DNA of 64,000 nucleotides, taken from the NCBI RefSeq assembly GCF_001425005.1, contig NZ_LMDB01000036.1:356036-420035 (forward strand). The letters run 5' to 3'. This DNA is from Duganella sp. Root336D2 (GTDB lineage: Bacteria > Pseudomonadota > Gammaproteobacteria > Burkholderiales > Burkholderiaceae_D). Below, piece by piece: positions 28,801 to 32,944 of this stretch. The position numbers and the translations under genes are program-made. Position 1 is the first letter of the stretch. Every line of letters starts with the position of its first letter. Under the pieces are notes generated by a model. It ran no database searches. It was not told the origin of the DNA and worked only from the letters and a program-made list of their open reading frames with translations.

Positions 28801-30259
28801 GTCGCAAATCAGTGAAAAAATCGGGAAATCGGACTGGGCCAGCACCAACCAACATTTGGGCATCCTGGCAACAAGTACTGCATCCGCTGTCGTGTCGGTG
28901 GCAACGCGCGTTGCAGTAGTTGGCGGGCGCGTCTCGTGGGAGGCGGTCGCAATCGATGCGGTCGGCAATGCACTGGGTAGCAGCCTAGCGCAGCAACTGC
29001 GTACCCCGTCTGCGGCAGAGGAGCGGCTGTGGGCTGGCGTCGACAAAGACAAGTTTGATCGGGACGTTCGGGATCAGATCCAGAATGGCGAGAGGTTTGT
29101 TAATTTGGATCCTGTTGGGAGCGCGCAGCAGAATTCGTCTTCTGTCACGATTTCTGGGACACCATGGACTGATTCAGGAAGAACCCTTGCTGATGGGACG
29201 TTGATTAACAAGAGCATATATTCCGGTGACAATCGGTTGTTGGTCCTAACGTCTCCTAACCAAATTCCTCTGATCGAGGGATACTCTGTCCAGTCCATTG
29301 AGCGGTTAACGTCGGACGAAGCGAGCTTTATCTATCGGGCCGAGAATGGTAATCCCGAAGTTTCGGCGCTGCGAAGCGCTGAAATGGCACGCATTGTTGG
29401 GGAATTGCATGGCATTTCACCTACTAATATTGTGGGCGAAAGCAGGCATGAAGTGCAGGTTGGGGCGATAGATGAGCCGGAACCTGTTAAGGCGGGCATA
29501 CCAGTTTTGCAAACTGCTGGGGATTATGCCTTGAGATTCTTTGATTGGACTCGGTCGAGCGCTCTGAACTCTGTCGCTATGACCTATGACTCCAATCAGC
29601 GCGGCGGCTACATGCAAGCAATTAAGGCTAATGCACGCGCTGCCGTGCAGCAGATTGATGCATTAGGACCTACGCGCATTCCAGAGGTGGCGTCCGTCGC
29701 TCGTTCCGCGTCAGCGTTCCGTGATGCCGCTAGGACGGCGACTCAGAAGACGTTGACGCCTTGGGGCGAGTTTATGTCGAAGCGTATCGAGGGGAATGCC
29801 AATGTGCCGTTTGAAGATCGAATGGCTCATCGGGAAGCAAAGCTGACCAAGCAGCTTGGTCGAGCGCCAGCTGAATTCGAGTTGCTGAAAGGAGTTGCAG
29901 CTGGTGCCGGTTACTCGAATAAATGGGTTTCTCGTTTTGCAAGTGGAGCACGAATTTTAGGGCCCGTAATGACAGTCGGCCAGATTGGCATGATTGGATC
30001 GCAGGTATATCAGGCAGCACCAGACGAGCGGCTGCATGTCGCCGGGCGTGAAGGATTCAAGTTAAGTTCGAACCTGCTTTACGGAGCGCTCGGTTCTGTT
30101 GCTGGTGTGGCAGGAGCTGGCTTGCTCTTGGCATCACCATTTGGTGCCGCGCTGGGAGCCTATGCTGGCATTACTTATCTCGCAGCGTCGTTTGGTGGTG
30201 GTATTGCTGGCGGCATGTTTGGCGGAGTTGTGGCTGATCGTATACTGGGGCCTAACTGA
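13853..30259 (+). CDS. Giant YD/RHS-repeat LysM polymorphic toxin 1 (5468 aa)
   Basis: The start ATG follows AGGGA at 13842-13846. There is no signal peptide and no PAAR domain. Order by residue: a unique N-terminal region (1-170); YD repeats with YDANGN and RYDKEG motifs (170-1515); a beta-sandwich module (about 1516-1703); repeats; a second module (about 1830-2005); repeats to about 3105; a beta-rich region of Ig/Fn3-like strands (about 3106-4022); a second YD block (about 4036-4683); LysM (about 4745-4793, YTVKAGDSLYAIAGAVWGD); a proline-rich linker and a Gly/Ala hydrophobic segment (about 4835-4902); a conserved pre-toxin region ending in VGNALGSS (to about 5048); then a variable 420-residue tip. 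The tip has lower GC and ends in glycine-zipper-like hydrophobic stretches (about 5400-5460). The canonical Rhs core-end DPxGL signature is absent. Cell-surface exposure is inferred from the LysM; the toxin role is inferred from architecture and the downstream immunity-like gene. Confidence 0.85.
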   Translation: MVAIVSGNGAGILNTSAGTLGQGGVFGNAANGNSKDSVYINIANGNLLLQDQDDCIVARGVDSEIVRTYNSQGQLNTGDGVGWRQATRRQLTGLTGTVNTAGSTITRIVGDGSATVFTYDVARAAYFTTEGGGAYQTITFSAANNQWTWQADHNDLYGEHEVYNGTTGLIYSATDYRYGAIFYFTHDSSNRLTKLTNAHGDTTYFDYVNGNVSKVRTVMAGVTGDFSRVSYQYDALNRLTGVITDLTPENKADAKTYTVNYTYLSNTSQVETVTQSDGTRLNFTYVLHDGKNKVASVTDALGRSTSFDYTQPGKTIVTDSLGFKTAYAYDANGQLLSVTAPAVAGVSQITQFEYDAAGNISRTVDARGLATTYGYDGNGNRILERDSTGATITRTFSSANKVLSETRYIDLDPDGAGGLLPTQKLTTRYVYDTYNVVRFIISPEGRVREYRYNAQHQLLVDLAYIGIKFAENSAESAYAYNAMVTWSQSTAVKAAAATRVDYAYDGRGLVMQSTSYAATAGASNAAPAIGPDTAIVQYVYDHAGQLLQSIDGNGNTTTYAYDGLGRQLSATDPQQNVVLHTYDDAGNRIVTRRADGVTSTSTYDKSGQLLATVLAEANGTVVGTSSYLYDNAGKLRTVIDPNGGRSHILYDEAGRKAATVTAAGSLTEYRYDANNQLALTIAYATSVSQASLAALIGTDGKPVTATLETAGLRPAATAADQREWRLYDNANRLLKTVDALGYVTDYSYDGASRLLDTIRRATVIDLTAFAANPNVANASPAPHANDRVARNSYDKDGKLRFTMDGEGYLSEFQYDLAGRHTGTVRYAAAVDPAARSGSGWMTAAASSVGITASTTYDGRGQVVSQTDGAGNTTTFTYDGQGNVLTSTTAGVATCFVYDKLNRLIESHADANASNVTSKVAYDAQGNKVAVTDAMGNTTRLVYDASNRQVFSIDPLGIVTETRYNANGNAVATIRYSKAINVVSAEQVLGASDVRAVLSADIESVVHQRYDRDGRLTWTVDATGAATQLVYDAKGNVVRRIAYKNALGTDELASLAANPGAVPVPANEFTATSYIYDENDRLVFTIDAMGAVAESRYDAQGNVIETVRYATPIDTSNTQTPAVLAVRALLRVDAAKDVHEFRRYDKEGHLTWSVDAAGAATQFIYDANGNVVKRLAYTDPLTAAALASLAADACALPAPAGASSMTQFAYDGDNRLVFTVDPLGIVSENRYDVRGNVVETVRYAVPITLANDAQLTVASIKPLLLADAKDVHQFQRYDALGRLAWSVDGTGAATQLFYDNSGNLIKRLAFTERLTPAAMASLAGNASELPAPTGASAMTQYAYDADNRLVFTVDALGIVTENRYDVNGKAVETVRYATPVAVGDSTQQLSAAAIKALVQADAAKDVHQFQRYDKDGRLAWSVDGTGAVTQLIYDTQGNLVKRLAYAGGLTASALASLSADASAIPAITGASTMTQYVYDADNRLVFTIDAMGAVAESRYDALGNLVETVHYATPIALTAVSATDGKTLSLAGGSFPAIVGAAAAVDTTKTYKVRARVRQTSGEAEVTVGVRTTDANGKILQNIAPGATSSYPGGYYSYPAGKAIRLKPEMGWQVFEGTISGEFIPGPDAYDAHKFIAGSKYAAPLFLYNYYGTPAADGSMGVEVDYLEFIDAAGNVLNANSSMAEGTSNWTNYSGSSEAINTPALTLSSVRALLRADASKDIHQFQRFDKESRLTWSVDAAGAVSRLFYDAKGNVVSRVAYTAALSTAAMAKLAADPSSMPMPGNGEAVTNYVYDDDNRLVFTIDPLGAVSENRYDASGNVIETVRYAKAVDPRLNKSLDGKTVTQWGLNGAHSGTTVAIDTNKTYAVRARVRQVTGSGSFYLGVVALDANKNWLTQVNAPGNPYPGANGVLLTPEMGWQEFEGTITGEQLISPNSYDPHKFFQGTKFAQPLVFTNISGQVGADGNAGVEVDYIELIDVATGQVLNENSQMDTGAAAWSIKNDTFNTLSVAKVRQMLQADAVKDIHQRNRYDSNGRLTWSIDALGGVTERRYDANGNLSRTIVYASGLAGALADGAVPQVIATAPGSGGYVLSNALDRVTDYVYDAKGRLVSQTDAVGTAVATTQSWAYDGAGNAIRHTDGCGNTSWSAYDASNRLVRHIDAAGYVTTRSYFADGRLKAETRYANAVALPQGANDAWAYDAATNPVANTNPVTGDQTTSWTYDSAGRMQTSTDAANVVTFYAYDGLGNLTDTTVAYGTAAASTVHRNYDRASRLSTETRAYGTVDAFTTQYGYDTWGNQTTITAGGLTTTQYFDALGRKTGVKDANQALTTTAYNAFGDIVKVTDARNNSGYFFTDLLGRVTMQVDPEGAVSETRYDLQGNVASVIRYANKVQGPVNENARPQVLSMAGSGVFVVQSPSDQYQENFFDALGRTKETRTWYDGSSYYTESFEYDGNGNKKVMTSRNGAVTTYEYDKNNRLIVETLPVTSKDAANASVAVQNRLEYDARGNVVKKIEAYGLPEQRVTTYVFDKLNRQVKEIGEPITTFDPATRQDQVVAPTKEQKYDLRGNLIEEADARGGRTLHFYDNANRETGRIDSLGTYTRFTYDIAGQKASQTIYANAVQVAGGSSISNTSAPVLLAPGSAVPASGAYLQLDAANDRTANFTYDGVGRLKTTFNDGITTGIFSKATNRYVVGSGTVRTQVFYDAAGNVTKTIDANGNVARSYYNKAGQLTATLDAMRYLTLYERDAFGNVKTQTSYANSLAANVLVDDSTTQSLLTVVASADDRVTAMTYDRMGRTRTESRLNLSYASVDATTGAVGETTGAATSTYEYDGLSNVTKRIDANGAVTEWKYDSLGRKTEELQAAFVDYRGVTVRTTTDLEYDGLNQVRREIVRGEDSTVETDDRITRYFYGVGGYLISQTDAGNARIDYRLDAAGNITRKTLVGRVNADGVRADDVTYYWYDAQGREVRHADGATNTTVETRYNAFGEITGKRTNPVAGSTEWAEFTDYDQTGRAWRSNSGDGITHIYLHDANGNGTLKLDHATTDLRNYALLSALNIADSNQFYSVYDARNQLSDTYQPPMNGQHNLITVEESLTQKQGTSFAGVGSFISMGVASGLTSADSAVMPSATGAVTVVRALSAALTLTDQYSVSSKYYGGGTMRGASHTLTVSLPDTSYLGPGPVRVDFSVPESGSLGGYEGSFYPTAGAPSVTFNEPVDWEFDQMPGGRDFSITLYKESANGLVVLGTRVLSRPAPWSGSSTVNTTITTSGNALKFTGQRSDTQRLILMTRPSGSTAGWTITEVPKAVVNGGVEAGSFSFDWTGWPRNSYEFRYVCFNGSNDVVNSQQGTMVLNDSNPSISQVSHTMGGPGRAFFDANGSIVFNELGGQAATLTVSYRPQGGNWTSVQLWPSNVGGTSLPGWFTLPAGGFGVGNYEYTIEAKNASNVTINKSSSSFTIGSPSTISDPSGVSVQTTPAASVAVVATSSPSLEASLYRKNGWHTVYYNRYDTEGHDVPDEPYNSLYVPLPDTSSLGTGNIRIEFKVEPSYGDGSFSGGFASTTVAYNQGSAHLSIWETVSGWGGNFSTYYSYRVVKETPYGDVQIGAYGGWSKDEYHDDVGTYTNSTVQYNLNWVTFSVQPAVQGAQLLLEFRRQGDPGPWDLVTIPPQVINGQTVPGRFATDWTTWPAGAYDYRTLVIDAVGNTLQTGSGTMNLGHPVSVSPPTQDLIGGAGRVYMDRAGNLVFTEQSTATETLTIRYRKKGTDELWSTRADLPRTSVPGWFVFTPPADAPSDLEYVLEARRGGQLLNKVAGTFTKLNANSVSALQGYTEPPAVTHFKSQPASAAAMRLSYRPSGSGAYTTVNLTKVATGVFDWASGGIFGSDTENRNYDYIYETLDSNGVLVNKAHGLMTLGRDPRVVSHVSDSTPTMASFNVPSGNPVAATATTMVLQYRLLGSNGPFLTVDLPKGANNAFVWDASSIVPPGTSGAVDYSYTLKNGSTVLKRDDGADIRVDGTLYLGPTDGDAQLKWLQSGTVNNVALIHHAQKTNAFGEVVSETNARDFTTVSVYNVLGKLVRKEDPNVNVTLSNGYQYGMTPRTYYYYDRAGRMLASRDANGNLTSQILLAGSGAVATELHADGGRKESGYDLFGDLRYGKDEIGLRTDYSYDKNGRLTLIQRPVRTDATRAEVYMTYDEAGNRITHAATPDASSSLASYTSKTYYDSLGRVSKVLTPAGRGSNYTYVWDAAIKSTGGRVVGGWRQTVSDPMGRTVIDEIDAYGRTTVHTDLGGHKFYYNFNFAGWLSSQTGSTGQNISYTYYANGYVKSIRDNALQTESSYEYDAAGNRVYEAYQRTVNGQVEYLENSTIDYDASNRVVRIRDPRADIQYEYDAVGNRRRVHSMYHDGVNGSVQIQDYWYDYDNMNRFILTMGKLSSANGARGTSATDTSVRVVLGGGEGVEVHYNKASQRVMTVAARDGHREDYTYGVEGYLEFTYINANASARGSLASMRVNDRLGRTVAYTEYSGGNISYQRSTVYTADGRQKSQTGTDGTTTYYYYNSRQANGYDSVTDLSSDGVGELAKVQTVKAGAATVTNVTSYDYWDDAKQRSQTVAGEAPYKTDTQWRPGVSWFEYDINGHLVKSVDAGVDGKMDTADDVSFRFITNGQGLILRREQFKGNTVGMMHRYMYLNGVMVGDVGNDGDSHLDYAQTLATQNQSREQMYKNWRPVSSADFDQNYQPINRSYPAATGSSYTVKAGDSLYAIAGAVWGDVSMWYLIADANGLSAETELQAGQTLTIPNKVTNIHNNSGTFRPYEPGTIIGDTSPTLPDAPMPAPPPRKHGCGGIAQIVMIVVAVVATVITAGAAAAALGTTLAQMGLTQALIVGAVSGAAGSLASQAAGVAMGVQSSISWKGVAMGALSGAVTLGVGAEFNAAGSSGLLSGTNWSAVAGRAVLANVTTQAAANVVGLQKGFNWSSVAVSAISAPITSQISEKIGKSDWASTNQHLGILATSTASAVVSVATRVAVVGGRVSWEAVAIDAVGNALGSSLAQQLRTPSAAEERLWAGVDKDKFDRDVRDQIQNGERFVNLDPVGSAQQNSSSVTISGTPWTDSGRTLADGTLINKSIYSGDNRLLVLTSPNQIPLIEGYSVQSIERLTSDEASFIYRAENGNPEVSALRSAEMARIVGELHGISPTNIVGESRHEVQVGAIDEPEPVKAGIPVLQTAGDYALRFFDWTRSSALNSVAMTYDSNQRGGYMQAIKANARAAVQQIDALGPTRIPEVASVARSASAFRDAARTATQKTLTPWGEFMSKRIEGNANVPFEDRMAHREAKLTKQLGRAPAEFELLKGVAAGAGYSNKWVSRFASGARILGPVMTVGQIGMIGSQVYQAAPDERLHVAGREGFKLSSNLLYGALGSVAGVAGAGLLLASPFGAALGAYAGITYLAASFGGGIAGGMFGGVVADRILGPN
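18400..18960 (+). repeat. Inserted beta-sandwich module, giant gene 1 copy 1
   Basis: This block of about 180 codons interrupts a YD unit between the PI of the preceding RYATPI-type segment and the next VRALL. Hallmarks are KTYKVRARVRQ, GWQVFEGTISGEF, YDAHKFIAG and VEVDYLEFIDAAGNVLNAN. It looks like a carbohydrate-binding-type jelly roll by pattern only. Confidence 0.7.
19340..19870 (+). repeat. Inserted beta-sandwich module, giant gene 1 copy 2
   Basis: It has the same hallmarks (KTYAVRARVRQ, GWQEFEGTITGEQ, VEVDYIELIDVATGQVLNEN) and the same insertion register as copy 1. It is much closer to module 6 of the second giant gene (49345-49880) than to its own neighbour. Confidence 0.7.
28955..28988 (+). 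other. CT boundary sequence, giant gene 1
   Basis: The bases encoding DAVGNALGSSLA mark the point after which the four CT regions in this window share no similarity. The DNA matches the start of the first orphan cassette at 30920-30953 closely. Confidence 0.7.
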
Positions 30260-30292
30260 TAATACTGCACGAATTTATCTCCGGAGTGGAAC

Positions 30293-30703
30293 ATGGAAGA
30301 GAGTCAAAACCAACATGAGCAGAATCCCCCATATTGTTCGCTTAGTGAGGAACGAATAGTCAAATTTGAGAGCCAACACTTAATGTATTCAGATGATGGT
30401 GGCAAGCTGTGGCAGCAAATTCCTTGGACCCCGAGCCTAAAAATTCGGATCTTTGCGGCAATGGGAAATTTTGCATGGCCGCCAGTCTTAGACTGCTTTG
30501 GTTGGCGCAAAGGGAAGATCAGTGTGGCTTGGCATTCTACTTTTGAAGAGGAGCTCAATATTAGTAAGTATGTCGGCACCTTCGACCGAGAACGCGGGAA
30601 ATGGTCGATGGAGGTCGTTGGGCGGTTCGATTTATCGGACGGCGTAATTCGTACTTGGTTCGAGAACGTGGGATTTGATGCATTCACTCGCACATCGCGC
30701 TAA
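30293..30703 (+). CDS. Probable immunity protein for CT tip 1
   Basis: This 136-residue, low-GC gene starts 33 bases after the giant gene with a good ribosome-binding site (GGAGTGGA at 30283-30290). The product is soluble, rich in Trp and charged residues, has no signal peptide and resembles no family I can name. Position directly after a variable toxin tip is the classic place for the cognate immunity gene. The specific target is unknown. Confidence 0.6.
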   Translation: MEESQNQHEQNPPYCSLSEERIVKFESQHLMYSDDGGKLWQQIPWTPSLKIRIFAAMGNFAWPPVLDCFGWRKGKISVAWHSTFEEELNISKYVGTFDRERGKWSMEVVGRFDLSDGVIRTWFENVGFDAFTRTSR

Positions 30704-30813
30704 TCGCATTTGGCGCCTCCTGCCGGACGCGGAGGGCTCCGATTGGCCACGACAAGTAGCCCGCTCTCTTTTCGATAAGCCCCGGCTAGCTGGCAATTGT
30801 TGTAGCTAGAAAT

Positions 30814-30862
30814 AAAAAAAGCTTCCTTAAGCCCCAGTGATGGGGTGGGAGAGCTTTTTTCT
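30814..30862 (+). terminator. Intrinsic terminator after immunity gene 1
   Basis: A long hairpin has an A-rich left arm AAAAAAGCTTCC pairing with GGGAGAGCTTTTTT and an inner stem CCCCA/TGGGG, followed directly by the T-run. It closes the giant-1/immunity transcript, and it also covers the only start-like codon (GTG 30845) of the next cassette. Confidence 0.75.
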
Positions 30863-32086
30863 TTAGCCGCTGCCGCCAGCTCAGGCCTTGCGCTGCTTAA
30901 TGCGATCCAGACCGCGGCAGATGCATTCGGCAATGCGCTGGGTAGCAGCCTGGCTGAAGCTGGAAAGGATGCTTCTCGACGTGCGCAAATTGAAGCCGAT
31001 CAGCAACGCTCTGGGCGTGAGGACGCAGAGATCGAAAAGTACACTTGGGCGAAGGGTCAGGAAGAGGCACGGATTCGAGCCGAACTTGAACGCGGTTTGG
31101 ACGGCGGGTTGCTTGCCGCAGGCCCATTCGATTCGCTCGTGACTTCGACAAGATCCGCACTTGGCCGAATGTCTTCTGCAGTTTCGGACTTTGCATCTGA
31201 CGCTAAGTTCCGGGTGCGCGATGCGCTGAGTCCAGATATGTTGGGGGCTAAGGAAGCGATGGCTTCACAACGTGAGCTGGAACGATTTAGGTTCAATCTC
31301 GCTGCAGATAATGCAGCAAATGGCTGGATCGACAATGGTCTCGTATGTGTATATCGACCAACGGGCGTTGCCTACGCAGTTGATAAGCTCCCCGGATGGG
31401 AGAACTCCTTTGAGACCGTCCAGGCGAAGAGCTTGAACGAAGGCATGCAGGTGATGGCGACTGAGTATGTGGTTGCAAAGGGGCTGGCTGGTTTGGCGCA
31501 AGCAGGTTCGAAGTACATCAATCTCAGTGCACGCTCCGACTTGACACTTTTGCAGCAAGAGATGCGTTTTGCTCTTGATGCCGATTTGCCTTATCGCGCA
31601 AGTTTTGATGGGCTCAGTCCATCGCTGACTCAAACTACCCCTCCAGTGCGACCAGTACCGCGTATTGATGTATCGGACGAGTTTGTGTTTAAGCCGCAGA
31701 AAAATGGCAGCGCCTTCCTGTCGTACGGTAACCCTGAGACTCACGGTCTTGAGGTCTTTATCGATAAAGGTGGAGTGCTCGGATTTGATATTCGGTCGGC
31801 TAAAGGTGGTACATCATGGTCGAACGCATCTGGGACTGACATGTTTGCGAGTGCCATGATTCGCCTTGAGCAAGAAAAGGTAACTGTAAACGCTATTCGC
31901 GGAACCTGGGTAGAGGGTACGGATAGTGTCAATACCGCGCAATACCTGCATAATTTGAAGACCATGTCGGCTCAAGATGCAGCAAGGAACACTTGGACTG
32001 GTCAGATGGCTGCGAAATATGGGTACACCAAGGTCGGCGAACCAAAAACGTGGTTGGGAACGACAACGGTAATTTTCACGAAATAG
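30845..32086 (+). CDS. Orphan CT toxin cassette 2 (no usable start)
   Basis: The reading frame is open for 413 codons, but its only start-like codon lies inside the terminator hairpin. From 30920 it carries the boundary ADAFGNALGSSLAEA shared with the giant genes. The body (about residues 40-250) is helical and charged. The C-terminal 110 residues (from about 300: HGLEVFIDKGGVLGF, GTDMFASAMIRL, IRGTWVEG, NTWTGQMAAKYGYTKV) look like a domain I recognise as recurring at the ends of RHS/FHA-type toxins, without an activity I can name. A small immunity-like gene follows after 13 bases. It is likely a silent cassette, expressed only after recombination onto a scaffold gene. Confidence 0.65.
   Translation: MGELFSLAAAASSGLALLNAIQTAADAFGNALGSSLAEAGKDASRRAQIEADQQRSGREDAEIEKYTWAKGQEEARIRAELERGLDGGLLAAGPFDSLVTSTRSALGRMSSAVSDFASDAKFRVRDALSPDMLGAKEAMASQRELERFRFNLAADNAANGWIDNGLVCVYRPTGVAYAVDKLPGWENSFETVQAKSLNEGMQVMATEYVVAKGLAGLAQAGSKYINLSARSDLTLLQQEMRFALDADLPYRASFDGLSPSLTQTTPPVRPVPRIDVSDEFVFKPQKNGSAFLSYGNPETHGLEVFIDKGGVLGFDIRSAKGGTSWSNASGTDMFASAMIRLEQEKVTVNAIRGTWVEGTDSVNTAQYLHNLKTMSAQDAARNTWTGQMAAKYGYTKVGEPKTWLGTTTVIFTK
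30920..30953 (+). other. CT boundary sequence, orphan cassette 2
   Basis: Starting at GATGC, the DNA for DAFGNALGSSLA matches the giant-1 boundary nearly base for base, while sequence upstream is unrelated. The homology edge is therefore sharp. Confidence 0.7.
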
Positions 32087-32099
32087 AAGAGGTATTGTC

Positions 32100-32342
32100 A
32101 TGATGCAGGAAATTTTGACTGGGGCGAAACCAAGCGAGGTCTTTCGTCAGATCATTGCGGCTGACCCCACAATAAATAACAGGCGTCTTGCTGAAATCCT
32201 CATGGAGGAATTTGAGGAATTAAGTGGTGAGGCTGTGCAACTGGTATGGCACTGGAAAGGCCCAGGGAAGACGCAGGGAATAGCAGATGAGAATCTTGAC
32301 GCGTTGCTTTTCCCCGTCTTTCAAGAGGCAGGGTATTTATAG
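32100..32342 (+). CDS. Probable immunity protein for orphan CT 2
   Basis: The 80-residue acidic protein is preceded by AGAGG at 32088-32092 with seven bases to the ATG. It is mostly helical (VFRQIIAADPTINNRRLAEILMEEFEEL) with no membrane segment. Its spacing of 13 bases after the toxin frame and its small acidic nature fit an immunity protein. The family is not recognised. Confidence 0.6.
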   Translation: MMQEILTGAKPSEVFRQIIAADPTINNRRLAEILMEEFEELSGEAVQLVWHWKGPGKTQGIADENLDALLFPVFQEAGYL

Positions 32343-32387
32343 ATGTGCTCAAGCGTTGCTTATTCTCTGTAGAGAAATAGCTTCCCC

Positions 32388-32412
32388 AAACCCCGCCTTG
32401 CGCGGGGTTTTT
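32388..32412 (+). terminator. Intrinsic terminator after immunity gene 2
   Basis: The stem CCCCGC/GCGGGG (32391-32396 with 32402-32407), flanked by AAA and five T, closes the cassette-2 unit. It also separates this unit from the convergent XRE gene. Confidence 0.85.
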
Positions 32413-32433
32413 CTTTAGCTGCTAACGGAGGAC

Positions 32434-32829
32434 CTAGGCGCCAGCCTGGGCCAGCACCGTCTCCAGCATCTCATTGACAAAGCGCTGCTTGCTCTTGGGG
32501 AGTTCGCTGATGCGCTCGATATTGCGTTCCAGCTGGGAGGCAGGTCCGCGCTTGCCTCCGCGCTGCTGCTGGTGGGCGAGTCCCACCAGTTCATCAATGC
32601 TGGTGGCGAACAAGGTGGCCAACTGCGGTAGTACCGACGCCGGCATGCGGATGCGCGCCACTTCGTAGTGGGCCAGGGTTTGCTGGGCCACGCCCAACTT
32701 GTCGGCCAGCTCCTGCTGCGTCCAGCCGCGCTCCTTCCGAAGCTGCGCAATGCGCTGCCCCAGCGCCACGAAAAAATCCTTGTCGTCTGCTGCCATGTTC
32801 TCGAACCAATGATGGTGTGCCGAGTGCAT
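32434..32829 (-). CDS. XRE-family transcriptional regulator
   Basis: This 131-residue helix-turn-helix protein has the Cro/CI-type fold at about residues 25-80 (IAQLRKERGWTQQELADKLG, QQTLAHYEVARIRMP). A helical C-terminal part follows (ERISELPKSKQRF) that may dimerise. GGGAG seven bases before the start at 32829 supports this start; an internal ATG at 32796 is possible. It is divergent from the primase gene, and the dyad at 32857-32890 overlapping the promoter is a plausible operator. The expected role is repression of the mobile-element operon, by analogy with phage-type repressors. Confidence 0.85.
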   Translation of the reverse strand: MHSAHHHWFENMAADDKDFFVALGQRIAQLRKERGWTQQELADKLGVAQQTLAHYEVARIRMPASVLPQLATLFATSIDELVGLAHQQQRGGKRGPASQLERNIERISELPKSKQRFVNEMLETVLAQAGA

Positions 32830-32856
32830 AGCTTATCTCCCGTTTTCAGAACAAGA

Positions 32857-32890
32857 GTTGACTGTACTCGTATTGAGAGTAATAATCAAC
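32857..32890 (+). promoter_or_regulatory. Promoter and dyad operator of the primase operon
   Basis: TTGACT at 32858-32863, a 17-base spacer and AATAAT at 32881-32886 form a good sigma-70 promoter reading toward the primase. The same bases form an imperfect dyad, GTTGACTGTACTC against GAGAGTAATAATCAAC around a GTATT centre. A repressor bound there would cover both promoter boxes. Confidence 0.65.
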
Positions 32891-32944
32891 TTAGTTATTT
32901 TCCTCTTTACCCCCTTGACAGGTTTTTGGCGCAAAGGCGACTCC

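Noticed and set aside
32858..32944. N-terminal extension of the primase
   Set aside because: Its start lies in the promoter -35 box and the added residues are hydrophobic, unlike primase N-termini; ATG 32945 fits the domain.
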